Of a DNA stretch of 39,342 bases, positions 24,087-31,466 are shown in pieces. How positions within the stretch are numbered: the first letter of the stretch is position 1; each line of letters opens with the position of its first letter. The DNA is from Clostridiales bacterium (GTDB taxonomy: Bacteria; Bacillota; Clostridia; Oscillospirales; Oscillospiraceae): assembly GCA_020860385.1 (NCBI GenBank), contig JAJBUK010000017.1:1-39342 (forward strand), given 5' to 3'. Below the pieces are notes generated by a model, which did no database searches, was not told the origin of the DNA, and was given only the letters and a program-made list of their open reading frames with translations. The translations under genes were made by a program, and so were the position numbers.

Positions 24087-24923
24087 ATGGGAAACAAAGA
24101 AAGCATCCTCTATCATTATACAGATTTTTCCGCTTTGGATGGAATACTGAGCAATTCGGAACTGAGGCTGAACAACGTTCTGAATATGAACGACGCCTCG
24201 GAAATGCTCCTTTTCATGAGCGGCCTGTGCAAAGCGGTATTGGAGCGGTTTCAGGCGGAAGACGATTTGGAAAGAGCGAGGTGGACTGTGAAAGTCTTTT
24301 CAGAGGAAAAGAAAAAGGAGTTCGTCTACTCTGCTTATGCCGCCTGCTTTTCAAGCTATCGGGACGATGCCGCGCAATGGGAACGCTACGCAAACAGGGG
24401 CCGGGGCGTCTGCATCGCGTTCAGGGAAAATTTGCTGCGAAAAATGACGGTAGAGCCGCTTTCTCTCCAGACCGTGTTTTATCAGGATGATGTGAGCGAG
24501 CATGAACTTGTGGATACCTTGTATGAGCTGATCCGACACAATGAACTTCCGCTTCAAATGACGTCCGGGGTACGGGAAACATTAAATCATGCGTGGACTG
24601 CGTCCGCTGCGTTCAAGCATCCGTCCTTTGCCAGTGAGAAGGAAGTAAGGCTTGTGGTTTCCCCGTTTGAACAGGGCTTTTTTGACGTGAAGCCGCGCTA
24701 TCACATCACAAAGGAGCGAATCAAAAAATACTACCCTGTAGATTTACGGAAAATGTGCAGTCAGGCAAATATCCGGCTGGAAGATGTTCTTGCGGAATTG
24801 ATCATAGGACCGGAGTCCACGCAGTCGGTACCGATTCTGCAGGATTACCTGAATGACCATGGATACCGGGAGTTGGCCGGTCGGGTCACGCAGTCGGCCT
24901 GCCCGCTGAGAGAGAGACTGTAG
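24087..24923 (+). CDS. DUF2971 family protein
   Basis: The start is uncertain: ATG 24087 (MGNKESILYHYTD) places the family's HYT motif near the N-terminus, as usual, while ATG 24045 would add 14 residues. The product has 278 residues. Landmarks of DUF2971: LYHYTDFSALDGILSNSELRLNN, NMNDASEM, ACFSSYRDDAAQWERYA, GVCIAFRENLL and KHPSFASEKEVRLVVSP. The order H-Y-T, then S-x-W-x-x-Y, then a conserved E in EKEVRL resembles the H-Y-E triad of ADP-ribosyltransferase folds. I state this as a resemblance, not a family assignment. It lies convergent to the SirTM operon. Biochemical role unknown. Confidence 0.8.
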   Translation: MGNKESILYHYTDFSALDGILSNSELRLNNVLNMNDASEMLLFMSGLCKAVLERFQAEDDLERARWTVKVFSEEKKKEFVYSAYAACFSSYRDDAAQWERYANRGRGVCIAFRENLLRKMTVEPLSLQTVFYQDDVSEHELVDTLYELIRHNELPLQMTSGVRETLNHAWTASAAFKHPSFASEKEVRLVVSPFEQGFFDVKPRYHITKERIKKYYPVDLRKMCSQANIRLEDVLAELIIGPESTQSVPILQDYLNDHGYRELAGRVTQSACPLRERL

Positions 24924-25013
24924 CAAAAGAAGCGTGATCGCCGTATCGGTACTCTGCGAAGCGGGATATGGCGTAAAGAAACGGCGGAAGCATAACCGCC
25001 CAGCGGAAAACAA

Positions 25014-25058
25014 AATATCGGCAGGCTGTTGCAATTTCTGTGCCAGCCTGCCGATATT
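25014..25058. terminator. Bidirectional terminator, copy B of the dispersed palindrome
   Basis: AATATCGGCAGGCTG pairs with CAGCCTGCCGATATT around a loop with TTGCAATTTCTGTG. T-rich runs lie on both sides (CTTTTG on plus, TTTTGTTTT on minus). It ends the DUF2971 gene and the SirTM operon. It is nearly the reverse complement of copy A at 6472-6514. Confidence 0.85.
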
Positions 25059-25073
25059 CTTTTGCCTCAATCG

Positions 25074-25946
25074 TTATATAAGAAGCTGTGAAAGCGTTTT
25101 GGCGATATCGTTATCAATACAAATGGACCGTTTTTCAATCTCCTGCGGGCAAAACGCTTCCCCGTAGTTCACACAGGCGTAAACCGCTTTGGGGTTCTTT
25201 GCTGTCATTCTCCAGAAGGGATATTTGATGATGACAGGAGTATTCGCTCCAACACCCAGTTCCAGGAGCAGAACGTGCAGATGCTCGTGTCGACGGATAA
25301 AATCATTATAGCGTTCCGCGGCCCGGTGCCAGCCCTCGTCCTCCACAAAGGTATCGTCGCAGCGCAGATTCACATTCATAGGCGCGCCGCAGACCGGGCA
25401 GCGGGGAACCAGTTCGGAGGGAATCTTCATGTCCTTCTGCTCGGTTACCATCTGTCGGACGGCAGCTTCGTTGTCATAGGTCGTTTTGTGGCAGGGCCTG
25501 GAGCATTGCCAAAGGCCGTAATCGCCCTGAGTGTAGAATAGCCGCTTCTTGTCAAACCCGGCCAGCTGGAATTGATGGTCTACGTTAGTGGTCAGCACAA
25601 AATAGTCTTTGTCCTTCACCAGCTCCAACAGGTCGGCGTAGGGCTTCCCAACGCCAGCCTCATAGCGGTTGACCAGGATGTGCCGTGACCACCAGGCCCA
25701 GTATTCCTCCAGGGTGTCAAAGGGGTAAAAGCCGCCGGAATACATATCGGTGATGCCGTACTTTCTGTGAAAGTCCGAGAAATATTTTTCAAACCGCTCC
25801 CCGCTGTAGCTCATGCCTGCCGAGGCGGAGAGCCCCGCCCCTGCGCCGATGACGATGGCGTCCGCCGTCTCCAGTTCCTCTTTCAGCCGGTCAATGTTAT
25901 CCGAGCAGGTGTTGGTAGAGTTCCAGGTCGATGTCCTTGAAAACAT
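25074..25946 (-). CDS. SirTM-class sirtuin (protein ADP-ribosyltransferase)
   Basis: The 290-residue product overlaps the macrodomain gene by 50 bases; ATG 25946 has GAGGTG upstream. NAD loop GAGAGLS at 34-40 followed by ASAGMSYSGERF, then TTNVDHQFQLAGF (119-131) and YTQGDYGLWQC with Gln140 where deacetylases have His. Zinc Cys148/152/183/186 and NLRCDDTF with Arg195 follow. Asn121, Gln140 and Arg195 sit three residues after Asn118, Gln137 and Arg192, which I recall as the key residues of Streptococcus pyogenes SirTM. This pattern plus the adjoining macrodomain identifies the class M sirtuins that ADP-ribosylate proteins. The classic target, a lipoylated GcvH-like protein, is not encoded here. 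It differs clearly from the three shorter sirtuins at 506-2706. Confidence 0.9.
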   Translation of the reverse strand: MFSRTSTWNSTNTCSDNIDRLKEELETADAIVIGAGAGLSASAGMSYSGERFEKYFSDFHRKYGITDMYSGGFYPFDTLEEYWAWWSRHILVNRYEAGVGKPYADLLELVKDKDYFVLTTNVDHQFQLAGFDKKRLFYTQGDYGLWQCSRPCHKTTYDNEAAVRQMVTEQKDMKIPSELVPRCPVCGAPMNVNLRCDDTFVEDEGWHRAAERYNDFIRRHEHLHVLLLELGVGANTPVIIKYPFWRMTAKNPKAVYACVNYGEAFCPQEIEKRSICIDNDIAKTLSQLLI

Positions 25947-26670
25947 TGAAGATCACCTCGATTTTGCTGTGGGTCTGCTGTTGATACTCCTTCACGGTGC
26001 GGACGGCGATTTCCGCCGCCTTATCGTTGGGAAAGTGAAATTCTCCGGTGGAGATACAGCAGAACGCAACGCTCTGAATCCCGTTATCCTCTGCCAGCTC
26101 CAGACAGGAGCGATAGCAGGAGGCAAGCTGCTCCCTGTCGCTTCCGGTGAGCCAGCGGCCGACGATGGGACCGACGGTATGCAGCACATAGTCGCAGGGC
26201 AGATTAAATGCAGGCGTGAGTTTCGCCCTGCCGGTTTCCTCCTCATGCCCCTGCTGTGCCATCAAATCCGCACAGGCGGCCCGGAGTTGAATCCCCGCAT
26301 AGGTGTGGATGGCGTTGTCAATGCACCCGTGATTGGGGCAGAAGCAGCCCAGCACCTGAGAGTTGGCAGCGTTGACAATAGCACCGCAGCGTAACGTCGT
26401 GATGTCTCCCTGCCAGAGATAGAGCCCCTCCTGCACCGGCGTCAGATTGGATAAATCTGTAATCCCCTTCTGCCGGGCCGCCTCCTGTAAATAGGCGTCC
26501 TGCACTTCCAGAAACTCCGTACTGACCGGCTTCGGCATCCGCACGTTGAACAGCGCCCGGAGGAGCCGCTTCTGCTGGGATACATCGGCAGGTATGTCCA
26601 GCCCCTGATAGCGGCCATCTTCTGCAAGAAGCGCCTTGATTAAATATACTCTGCGTTCATCTTGTGTCAT
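25897..26670 (-). CDS. SirTM-linked macrodomain ADP-ribose hydrolase (zinc-macrodomain type)
   Basis: The 257-residue product starts two bases after the ferredoxin-fusion stop, with GAGG upstream. A helical N-terminal region (1-80, with DERRVYLIKALLAED) precedes the macrodomain. WQGDITTLRCGAIVNAANSQ binds ADP-ribose, GCFCPNHGCIDNAIHTYAG (108-126) carries the likely zinc ligands Cys109, His114 and Cys116, and CCISTGEFHFPNDKAAEIA is the phosphate loop. These zinc macrodomains remove the mark that the partner SirTM adds. Gene overlap with SirTM means the eraser is translated just before the writer. The fold and pairing are well known; the protein target in this organism is not. Confidence 0.92.
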   Translation of the reverse strand: MTQDERRVYLIKALLAEDGRYQGLDIPADVSQQKRLLRALFNVRMPKPVSTEFLEVQDAYLQEAARQKGITDLSNLTPVQEGLYLWQGDITTLRCGAIVNAANSQVLGCFCPNHGCIDNAIHTYAGIQLRAACADLMAQQGHEEETGRAKLTPAFNLPCDYVLHTVGPIVGRWLTGSDREQLASCYRSCLELAEDNGIQSVAFCCISTGEFHFPNDKAAEIAVRTVKEYQQQTHSKIEVIFNVFKDIDLELYQHLLG

Positions 26671-26672
26671 GG

Positions 26673-27281
26673 TTATCCTCTCTTTTCAATGGCATGCTCT
26701 GGACAGATTGACTCGCAGCGCCCGCAGCGGAGGCAGCGGCTTTGGTCAATGACTACCGGTTTTGTGGAGATGTCAATGCACTTCTGGGGGCAGACGGAAT
26801 AGCACAGCTTGCAGCCGATACAGGCGCTGCCCACAAAATAGCCGCTTACCACAGCCTCCGGCTGGCCAATCACAATGCTGTCCCGCGTCACATGGGAGGG
26901 GACGCTGATGTCGAAGTATTCGCCGCTGGCCTCGTACAGGTGGAACACCTCCAGGGCAGAGCGGGTATCGCCGGGGTAAATTGCCTGCATATAGGGGTTC
27001 TTTTTAAAAATCTCGTCCAGCTTTTCGCTGCCGATGTTCTGAATCTTTCCCCGCAGAGACACGCTTTTTTTGTCCTTCGTGGCGGACAGAGCGATATATC
27101 TCTGCTCCATGAGCTGAGCATAAAAGGCTTTGCCTTTCGCCGTCAGGAAGTACACACCCTGTTCGTCCCACAGCATCATGTCAATGGTGCGGGTCTGGGG
27201 ATGGCCGTCCGAGCCGATGGTGGCTACGGTGGCGGAGTGAAGGTTCTCCACCAGCAGCTTTAAATAATTGTTTCCGTTCAT
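26673..27281 (-). CDS. PNPOx-like FMN-binding domain fused to a 2[4Fe-4S] ferredoxin
   Basis: The 202-residue product is first in the macrodomain/SirTM transcript. Residues 1-130 are a split-barrel pyridoxamine-phosphate-oxidase-like domain (SATVATIGSDGHPQTRTIDMML, then GVYFLTAKGKAFYAQL), which normally binds FMN or F420. Residues 150-197 carry two ferredoxin motifs, Cys154/157/160/164 and Cys183/186/189/193, each ending CP. The protein is therefore a small cytoplasmic electron carrier or flavin reductase. In described SirTM operons an oxidoreductase is a common companion, so its presence fits a redox-linked ADP-ribosylation system. It may be the regulated partner or the electron source (inference). 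Confidence 0.88.
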   Translation of the reverse strand: MNGNNYLKLLVENLHSATVATIGSDGHPQTRTIDMMLWDEQGVYFLTAKGKAFYAQLMEQRYIALSATKDKKSVSLRGKIQNIGSEKLDEIFKKNPYMQAIYPGDTRSALEVFHLYEASGEYFDISVPSHVTRDSIVIGQPEAVVSGYFVGSACIGCKLCYSVCPQKCIDISTKPVVIDQSRCLRCGRCESICPEHAIEKRG

Positions 27282-27311
27282 ATGGTATCAATCCCCCGTT
27301 TTGCTAAATGA

Positions 27312-27343
27312 AGCGTCTGGCAGCATCGTTCTGCCGTCAGACG
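27312..27343. other. Imperfect hairpin between oxidoreductase and ferredoxin fusion genes
   Basis: GCGTCTGGCAG pairs with CTGCCGTCAGACGC around CATCGTT. No T-run follows on either strand. On the minus strand the flanking bases encode an open tail (VVGVSGNLIYHPISDF) without a start codon, perhaps the end of a lost gene. Confidence 0.35.
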
Positions 27344-27435
27344 CTCCAAAGTCAGAAATCGGATGGTAAATCAGGTTGCCGGAGACGCCCACCACGTCTG
27401 GGATGGCTTTCAGAGAGCGCGTGGAACGTTATCGG

Positions 27436-28005
27436 TTAGCCAATGAGCCACGCGACCATTTCGTCGGCAGCCTTCATGGCATCCTCGCTCTCCATGACGG
27501 AGCCTGGGACGTTAGCATTCCCAGCCACATAGGCCTTGTAATCCCGGAAGCCGGCAGTGGCGAAACTCTTCAGGTTGGTCTCCACCATCTGGGTGTACAC
27601 ATCCACGGGGCCGAAGCCAGCGCAGAAGAAACCGGCCAGCTTCTTGTCCTTGCGGGTGGCCATGGACATATCAGGCTGGGTGAAGTCCATGAAGGAGTAG
27701 GTGCGGTCCAGAAAAGCCTTCAGTTGGGCGGGGAACTGATCCCAATGGACAGGGGACAGGAGCAGCATAGCGTCGCAGCTGTCGATGGCGGGAATCAGCG
27801 CGGTGAAGTCATCCTTCTGGACACAGTTGGGGGTGTGCTGACGCTTGCAGCCATCGCAGGCAAGACACACACGCACATCCTGCTCACCGATGTTGAAAAT
27901 CGTGACCTCAGCCTTCCCCTCCATCTGCTCGGCAAATCTCTTTGCCAGAGCATAGGAGTTGCCATTGCGGCGTTTGCTTGCGTTGATGATAAGTACCTTT
28001 TTCAT
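27436..28005 (-). CDS. Flavodoxin-like NAD(P)H-dependent FMN oxidoreductase with Cys cluster
   Basis: ATG 28005 has GGAGG upstream; the 189-residue product begins KKVLIINASKRRNGNSYALAKRF, the phosphate loop of flavodoxin-fold FMN reductases. VCLACDGCKRQHTPNC supplies four Cys in the spacing of iron-sulfur flavoproteins (C-x2-C-x2-C then C). LLLSPVHWDQFPAQLKAFLDRTY is the flavin-ring loop with the family's PvyW-like turn. It probably moves electrons between NAD(P)H, FMN and an acceptor. It lies 154 bases upstream of the PNPOx/ferredoxin gene on the same strand and may share its redox theme. A promoter and a 12-bp palindrome precede it. Confidence 0.85.
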   Translation of the reverse strand: MKKVLIINASKRRNGNSYALAKRFAEQMEGKAEVTIFNIGEQDVRVCLACDGCKRQHTPNCVQKDDFTALIPAIDSCDAMLLLSPVHWDQFPAQLKAFLDRTYSFMDFTQPDMSMATRKDKKLAGFFCAGFGPVDVYTQMVETNLKSFATAGFRDYKAYVAGNANVPGSVMESEDAMKAADEMVAWLIG

Positions 28006-28057
28006 GATATGACCTCCAAAAATTCGTTTCCTGTAAGGGTTTCTTTTTACTGGATTT

Positions 28058-28103
28058 ATTGTACCATCAGTCTGGCAGCCTGTGAAGTACGCACAATATT
28101 GTG
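28058..28103 (-). promoter_or_regulatory. Promoter and palindromic site upstream of the FMN oxidoreductase
   Basis: On the minus strand -35 TTCACA (28081-28086) and -10 TACAAT (28058-28063) have a 17-base spacer. Just upstream lies the perfect palindrome CACAATATTGTG (28092-28103), a candidate site for an activator or a redox-sensing regulator of the HxlR or Rex kind. No such regulator gene is in the window. Confidence 0.5.
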
Positions 28104-28278
28104 GCATAGTTACCGGCAGGAAACCATAGGAGGGATTTATGATAGAGAGAAACAAGGCAGGGAAGTAATTCCGGCCAGAGAATTGCCTGTCTGTCCTGTA
28201 GAAACTATATTAACGTTGATGCGTGATAAGGGGGATGATAAAGCGCAGAATGGGGAGCAGTAAAGCGCTCAAAATAAG

Positions 28279-28317
28279 TCCGGCAGGCCGTCATAAAAAC
28301 TGTGACAGCCTGCCGGA
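28279..28317. repeat. Copy C of the dispersed palindrome
   Basis: TCCGGCAGGCCGTCA pairs with TGACAGCCTGCCGGA. It shares the outer arms with copies at 6472-6514 and 25014-25058, but its loop differs (TAAAAACTG). TTTTTAC follows on the plus strand. It is joined to the broken end of a nitroreductase fragment rather than to an intact gene. Confidence 0.65.
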
Positions 28318-28348
28318 AACTTTTTACCCCGGTCAGTTCAATTTTGCT

Positions 28349-28459
28349 CGCAGTGAATACAGCCAAAATCTCGTCCAGCACATCATCGGGGATATGCGTG
28401 TCCTTGTAGCTGCGCACAGAACGACGACGCAGAGCGATTTCCAGCAGTTGCTTTTCCAT
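28349..28459 (-). pseudogene. Nitroreductase N-terminal fragment
   Basis: From ATG 28459 (AGAAGG upstream) the frame encodes MEKQLLEIALRRRSVRSYKD and then THIPDDVLDEILAVFTA, the start of an FMN nitroreductase with its RRSxRxY motif. After 37 residues homology stops and the frame runs into the palindrome at 28279-28317. The rest of the enzyme is absent, so this is a truncated remnant. It is not the missing front of the gene at the left edge of the window, which lies far away on the other strand. Confidence 0.75.
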
Positions 28460-28533
28460 GTCAGCGCCTTCTGGTTAAAAAATGAATGCAGCTGCTGCGG
28501 TCAGCATATCAAATGCGTTATGCTTTTTTAGTA

Positions 28534-28566
28534 CAACTCCCCGCCGGGAATTCCGGCAGGGAGTTG
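28534..28566. terminator. Hairpin after the zinc-ribbon/DUF5050 gene
   Basis: CAACTCCCCGCCGG pairs with CCGGCAGGGAGTTG around GAATT. The stem is strong, but the T-run is short on the plus strand (TGTTTG) and missing on the minus strand, where the neighbouring gene ends at 28581. Confidence 0.5.
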
Positions 28567-28580
28567 TTTGCGTTATGAGC

Positions 28581-29927
28581 CTAGAACTGCACCACAACAC
28601 CGCCGCTGGTGGGGACCCAGTAGTAATCGTCATCATCCGGGCCTCCGTCGGCGTGGTACTGCACCCAGCCGCCGCACACGTTGAGCAGTTCACAGTCGGC
28701 CGTGCTCAGAATGACCGCCTCGCTGGTATCGCTGAGGTTGACCTTGGTCAATGCGCCGCCGTTATCCGGGTCGGAAAAGTAGACCCAACCGTCATAAATG
28801 TTGATAGACTGCATGGTCATGCTGCTGATTTTGGTATAGCTGCTGCTGCCGGCTTCCATCGCGTACAGGCCGCCGTTGTCCATGTCGGTGAAGTAAACCG
28901 TGCCGTCCACATAGTCGATGCTACCGACGCGGCCGTCAAACCAGGTTTGCTTATCCGAGCCGTCCAGTGCCACGGAGTAGCCTTTTCTGCCGGCCCTGGT
29001 GTCAAGGTAGTAAATGCGGGTGTCGGTCACACAGCAGTAGAAGACGACGCCGTCCGTGATTTTTACCTCGTTGGAGCCATCCAACTCACAGCGATACAGG
29101 TCATAGGAATCGTCAGACTGGTCTTCGTAGTAGATGTATTCCCCGACTACCTTTGGCTCATAGATGTCACGGGCCACCAGCACAGTGTCCGCTCCGGTTT
29201 CCACATTCAGCCGGTGCAGGTATCCCGTTCCCAGGGCGCGATAATAGAGGTAGTCTCCCAGCATACTGATATGTCTTGCGGGGGTGGAAGAAACCAGAGT
29301 TTGCTCCGTGCCGTCTGTCCGCATCTTCCAGATGGAAAAACCGCTGTTTTGCGAAACGTAGTAGATCCAACTGCCGGAGGCCACCATGGTGCCGCCCTGA
29401 GAGGAGTTTTCAAAGGAGTTGCCGTAATAGCTCCTGTCGTCCGCATAGGCGCTGGTCAGCGGCGCGGTATCCGACACCTCTGCATCCGGTTCTTCCTCAG
29501 ATTCAGAGGCGTCCTCCTCCGGTGCGATAGCGGAGGATTCTGCCGCGGTTCCGCCGGACACAGCGGAGCCGTCCTCAGCGGCGTCCGCTTCCGGCTCCGG
29601 TTCGCTGGAGGCAGTGTCATCCGCATAAATCTCCGCCTGCGCTGAGGATGCACTGTCAGTTTCAGCACCTAAGCCATCGTTTTCCTCTTCCGTCTGCTGC
29701 GACGCCCCCAGATGGATACGGTCTGTGGCGATTGCCCAGCCAACACCGCCTATCAGCAGCAAAAGCACCAGGGCCGCGACTAAGATAGCGACAAGTTTTC
29801 CGGAGACTGCCTTTTGCGTTTTTTGCGCCTCTGGCTGCTGCACTGGCATCACCGGCAGCGGCTTTCCGCAGGCGGCGCAAAATCTTGCGCCGTCTGCATT
29901 CTGTTTTCCACAGTATTTGCAATACAT
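28581..29927 (-). CDS. Zinc-ribbon membrane protein with DUF5050 beta-propeller domain
   Basis: Start at ATG 29927 (MYCKYCGKQN) with GGAGAG upstream; the upstream in-frame ATGs have no comparable site. The 448-residue protein has a zinc ribbon CKYCGKQNADGARFCAACGK (residues 3-22), one membrane helix KLVAILVAALVLLLLIGGVGW (about 45-65), a long acidic Ser/Glu/Ala linker (about 80-165), and repeated strands of the form WIYYVSQNSGFSIWKMRTDG, YLYYRALG, YIYYEDQ, RIYYLDT and VYFTDMDNGGLYAM. These match DUF5050, a predicted six-bladed propeller. The topology puts the ribbon inside and the propeller outside the cell. Such proteins are common in gut Clostridia. Role unknown; a sensory or carbohydrate-binding propeller is likely. 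Confidence 0.88.
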   Translation of the reverse strand: MYCKYCGKQNADGARFCAACGKPLPVMPVQQPEAQKTQKAVSGKLVAILVAALVLLLLIGGVGWAIATDRIHLGASQQTEEENDGLGAETDSASSAQAEIYADDTASSEPEPEADAAEDGSAVSGGTAAESSAIAPEEDASESEEEPDAEVSDTAPLTSAYADDRSYYGNSFENSSQGGTMVASGSWIYYVSQNSGFSIWKMRTDGTEQTLVSSTPARHISMLGDYLYYRALGTGYLHRLNVETGADTVLVARDIYEPKVVGEYIYYEDQSDDSYDLYRCELDGSNEVKITDGVVFYCCVTDTRIYYLDTRAGRKGYSVALDGSDKQTWFDGRVGSIDYVDGTVYFTDMDNGGLYAMEAGSSSYTKISSMTMQSINIYDGWVYFSDPDNGGALTKVNLSDTSEAVILSTADCELLNVCGGWVQYHADGGPDDDDYYWVPTSGGVVVQF

Positions 29928-30107
29928 AGCTTCTCTCCTTGCATGAATTGTAGTACGGCTCGCCATTGCAGCTTCTCCCTCGCGCTGCAACGGTGGATAT
30001 AGCCGCTGCCCGACGGGAAAACCGGGCGCTGGCTGAACCGATCATGGGGGAAATCCTTCCGTGTTGGTTTTTCCTAACGCTTATTTTACCATAGATGAAT
30101 TGTTATT

Positions 30108-30501
30108 TCAATCTATCGAAAGAACTTTTTTCGGTAAATTCCTGTGCCGGGGCTTGGAATTCGCAGAAAGGAAAGCGACCCACTGGGTCTGGGCTTCCGC
30201 AACGTACCATCCCACCCAGTTTTCCTCCTCGTTGGAGCACAGGCGAAGCTCAATGTCGCCCTGCTTCCAGGAGAGGTCGCTGGACCATGTTTCGCTCTGG
30301 CCGGAAATATCCTCGCTCTGGGAGGTTTGAAGCGCCCGGTAGGTGTAACTTTGCGCCTCCACCTGGTAGCTGATCTGCGCCATGGGAAGCGCGTAGTCGC
30401 TGCCCAAATCCACGGTAGCATGAGCCGGTCACAGTGACAGAGAACTTTTGCGGCACGACCTGGTTCTCTTCCTGTGCATGGTGGACGGAGCCGGACAGCA
30501 T
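30108..30501 (-). pseudogene. Decayed gene fragment of unrecognised family
   Basis: Two frames combine into protein-like sequence: HHAQEENQVVPQKFSVTVTGS in one (from about 30501), then DLGSDYALPMAQISYQVEAQ and SYTYRALQTSQSEDISGQSE in another, down to WVGWYVAEAQTQWVAF. The shift lies near 30415. The second part resembles the C-terminus of secreted Clostridia proteins with DUF4367-like or sigma-factor-linked domains, but I am not sure of the family. There is no start codon with a ribosome site, and it abuts a second decayed gene on the other strand. Confidence 0.4.
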
Positions 30502-31080
30502 GGAGGTCTAAGTCCCGGAGGACGGCGTGGAGGTGACCTCCATCTTTACCGGCAAGGATGTACCAGGGCAGCTGTATGTGCCGGATAAATTACAGACGAA
30601 AAATAAATGTGCTTATTTTTCGGTGGCAGCCAGCCCCTGTGCGTGATTCGCTCTGACAGCGACGGGCCGTGCATCTTGGTGATTCGGGATTCCTATGCCG
30701 ACTGCCTGATGCCGTTTCTCAGTCAACGTTTTTCAGAGGTACACCGGTTTGATCTCCGTTACAACAGGAGCAATGTACAGGCGTATATCCGGGCGAATAA
30801 AATCGACGCAGTATTTTTTGATATACTTATCAGCTACAGTTATCCCGAATACTTGTACCAAGACTATGTAAATGTTATCTACAGTAGAATGTGCGGCAGC
30901 TTCTTCCAGCGTCAAATTCCCAGAGTGGAACTTCCTTTTTTACGCTTCTTCGACTCCTATAACAAAAAACGACCACTGTTTATCGTCGACGCGCCCCGCA
31001 CTCTCGTGAGTACGGCGGTTGCCAAGGCGGATTTATCCACCGGGCCTTGCGAGTTTTGTACCAGCGTGGTACAATTGTAA
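30490..31080 (+). pseudogene. DHHW-family (AlgJ-like) protein remnant
   Basis: The reading SMEV-stop-VPEDGVEVTSIFTGKDV continues to YVPDKLQTKNKCAYF. A shift in a run of five T then leads to FGGSQPLCVIRSDSDG, CILVIRDSYADCLMPFLSQRF and SEVHRFDLRYNRSNVQAYIR. These are the conserved C-terminal blocks of DHHW proteins, SGNH-like relatives of alginate O-acetylation factors that act outside the cell. With one in-frame stop, one frameshift and no N-terminal half, it is a remnant. After about 30840 the frame stays open but no longer matches the family. Confidence 0.65.
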
Positions 31081-31099
31081 GCAGAGGGGATGATAACCC

Positions 31100-31465
31100 A
31101 TGAACACATCTACGTCTCACAAGGACTGTGACCATGACGTCCGCGTCTTAAAATTTTTCGACAAGGCGCCTAATCAGCAGCCGTACTTATGTACGATGAT
31201 TTATGCTGATTTCACGACAAAGGAACTATCCATCGAGAATTACACGGATAATTTTGTGAAAAAAGCGTTTGGAAATAAACAAAACCCTACATGGGAGGAT
31301 TTCCAACAATTCCTCGAAGATAGATGTGTGCCTAGTCATCGGGCCGGTATACGGGAATACCTTGAGACAATCGGAGTATTTGAATACGATCCGTTAGCCA
31401 TCATTGAAAAAACTTCTGGTCGTATGGCAGAGGATCAGCAATGGCTTACTGTGGAGGCTATCTGA
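31100..31465 (+). CDS. Small partner protein of the HipA-like kinase
   Basis: The 121-residue product starts at an ATG behind GAGGGG and ends one base before the kinase start. Sequence: VRVLKFFDKAPNQQPYLCTMIYADFTTKELSIENYTDNFVKKAFG, then TWEDFQQFLEDRCVPSHRAGIREYLETIGVFEYDPLAIIEKTSGRM. It has no helix-turn-helix, so it is not a HipB-type antitoxin. The last segment (REYLETIGVFEYDPLAIIEKT) looks like the linker that leads into the lobe of HipA-like proteins, so it may be a split-off N-terminal domain like HipS. Its fixed place before the kinase suggests it binds or controls it (inference). GC content is lower than in the flanking genes. Confidence 0.65.
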   Translation: MNTSTSHKDCDHDVRVLKFFDKAPNQQPYLCTMIYADFTTKELSIENYTDNFVKKAFGNKQNPTWEDFQQFLEDRCVPSHRAGIREYLETIGVFEYDPLAIIEKTSGRMAEDQQWLTVEAI

Positions 31466-31466
31466 A

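Noticed and set aside
1-28459. A single nitroreductase gene split between the left edge and 28349-28459
   Set aside because: The pieces lie on opposite strands 28 kb apart, and the left piece is open beyond the window edge, so they are separate genes.
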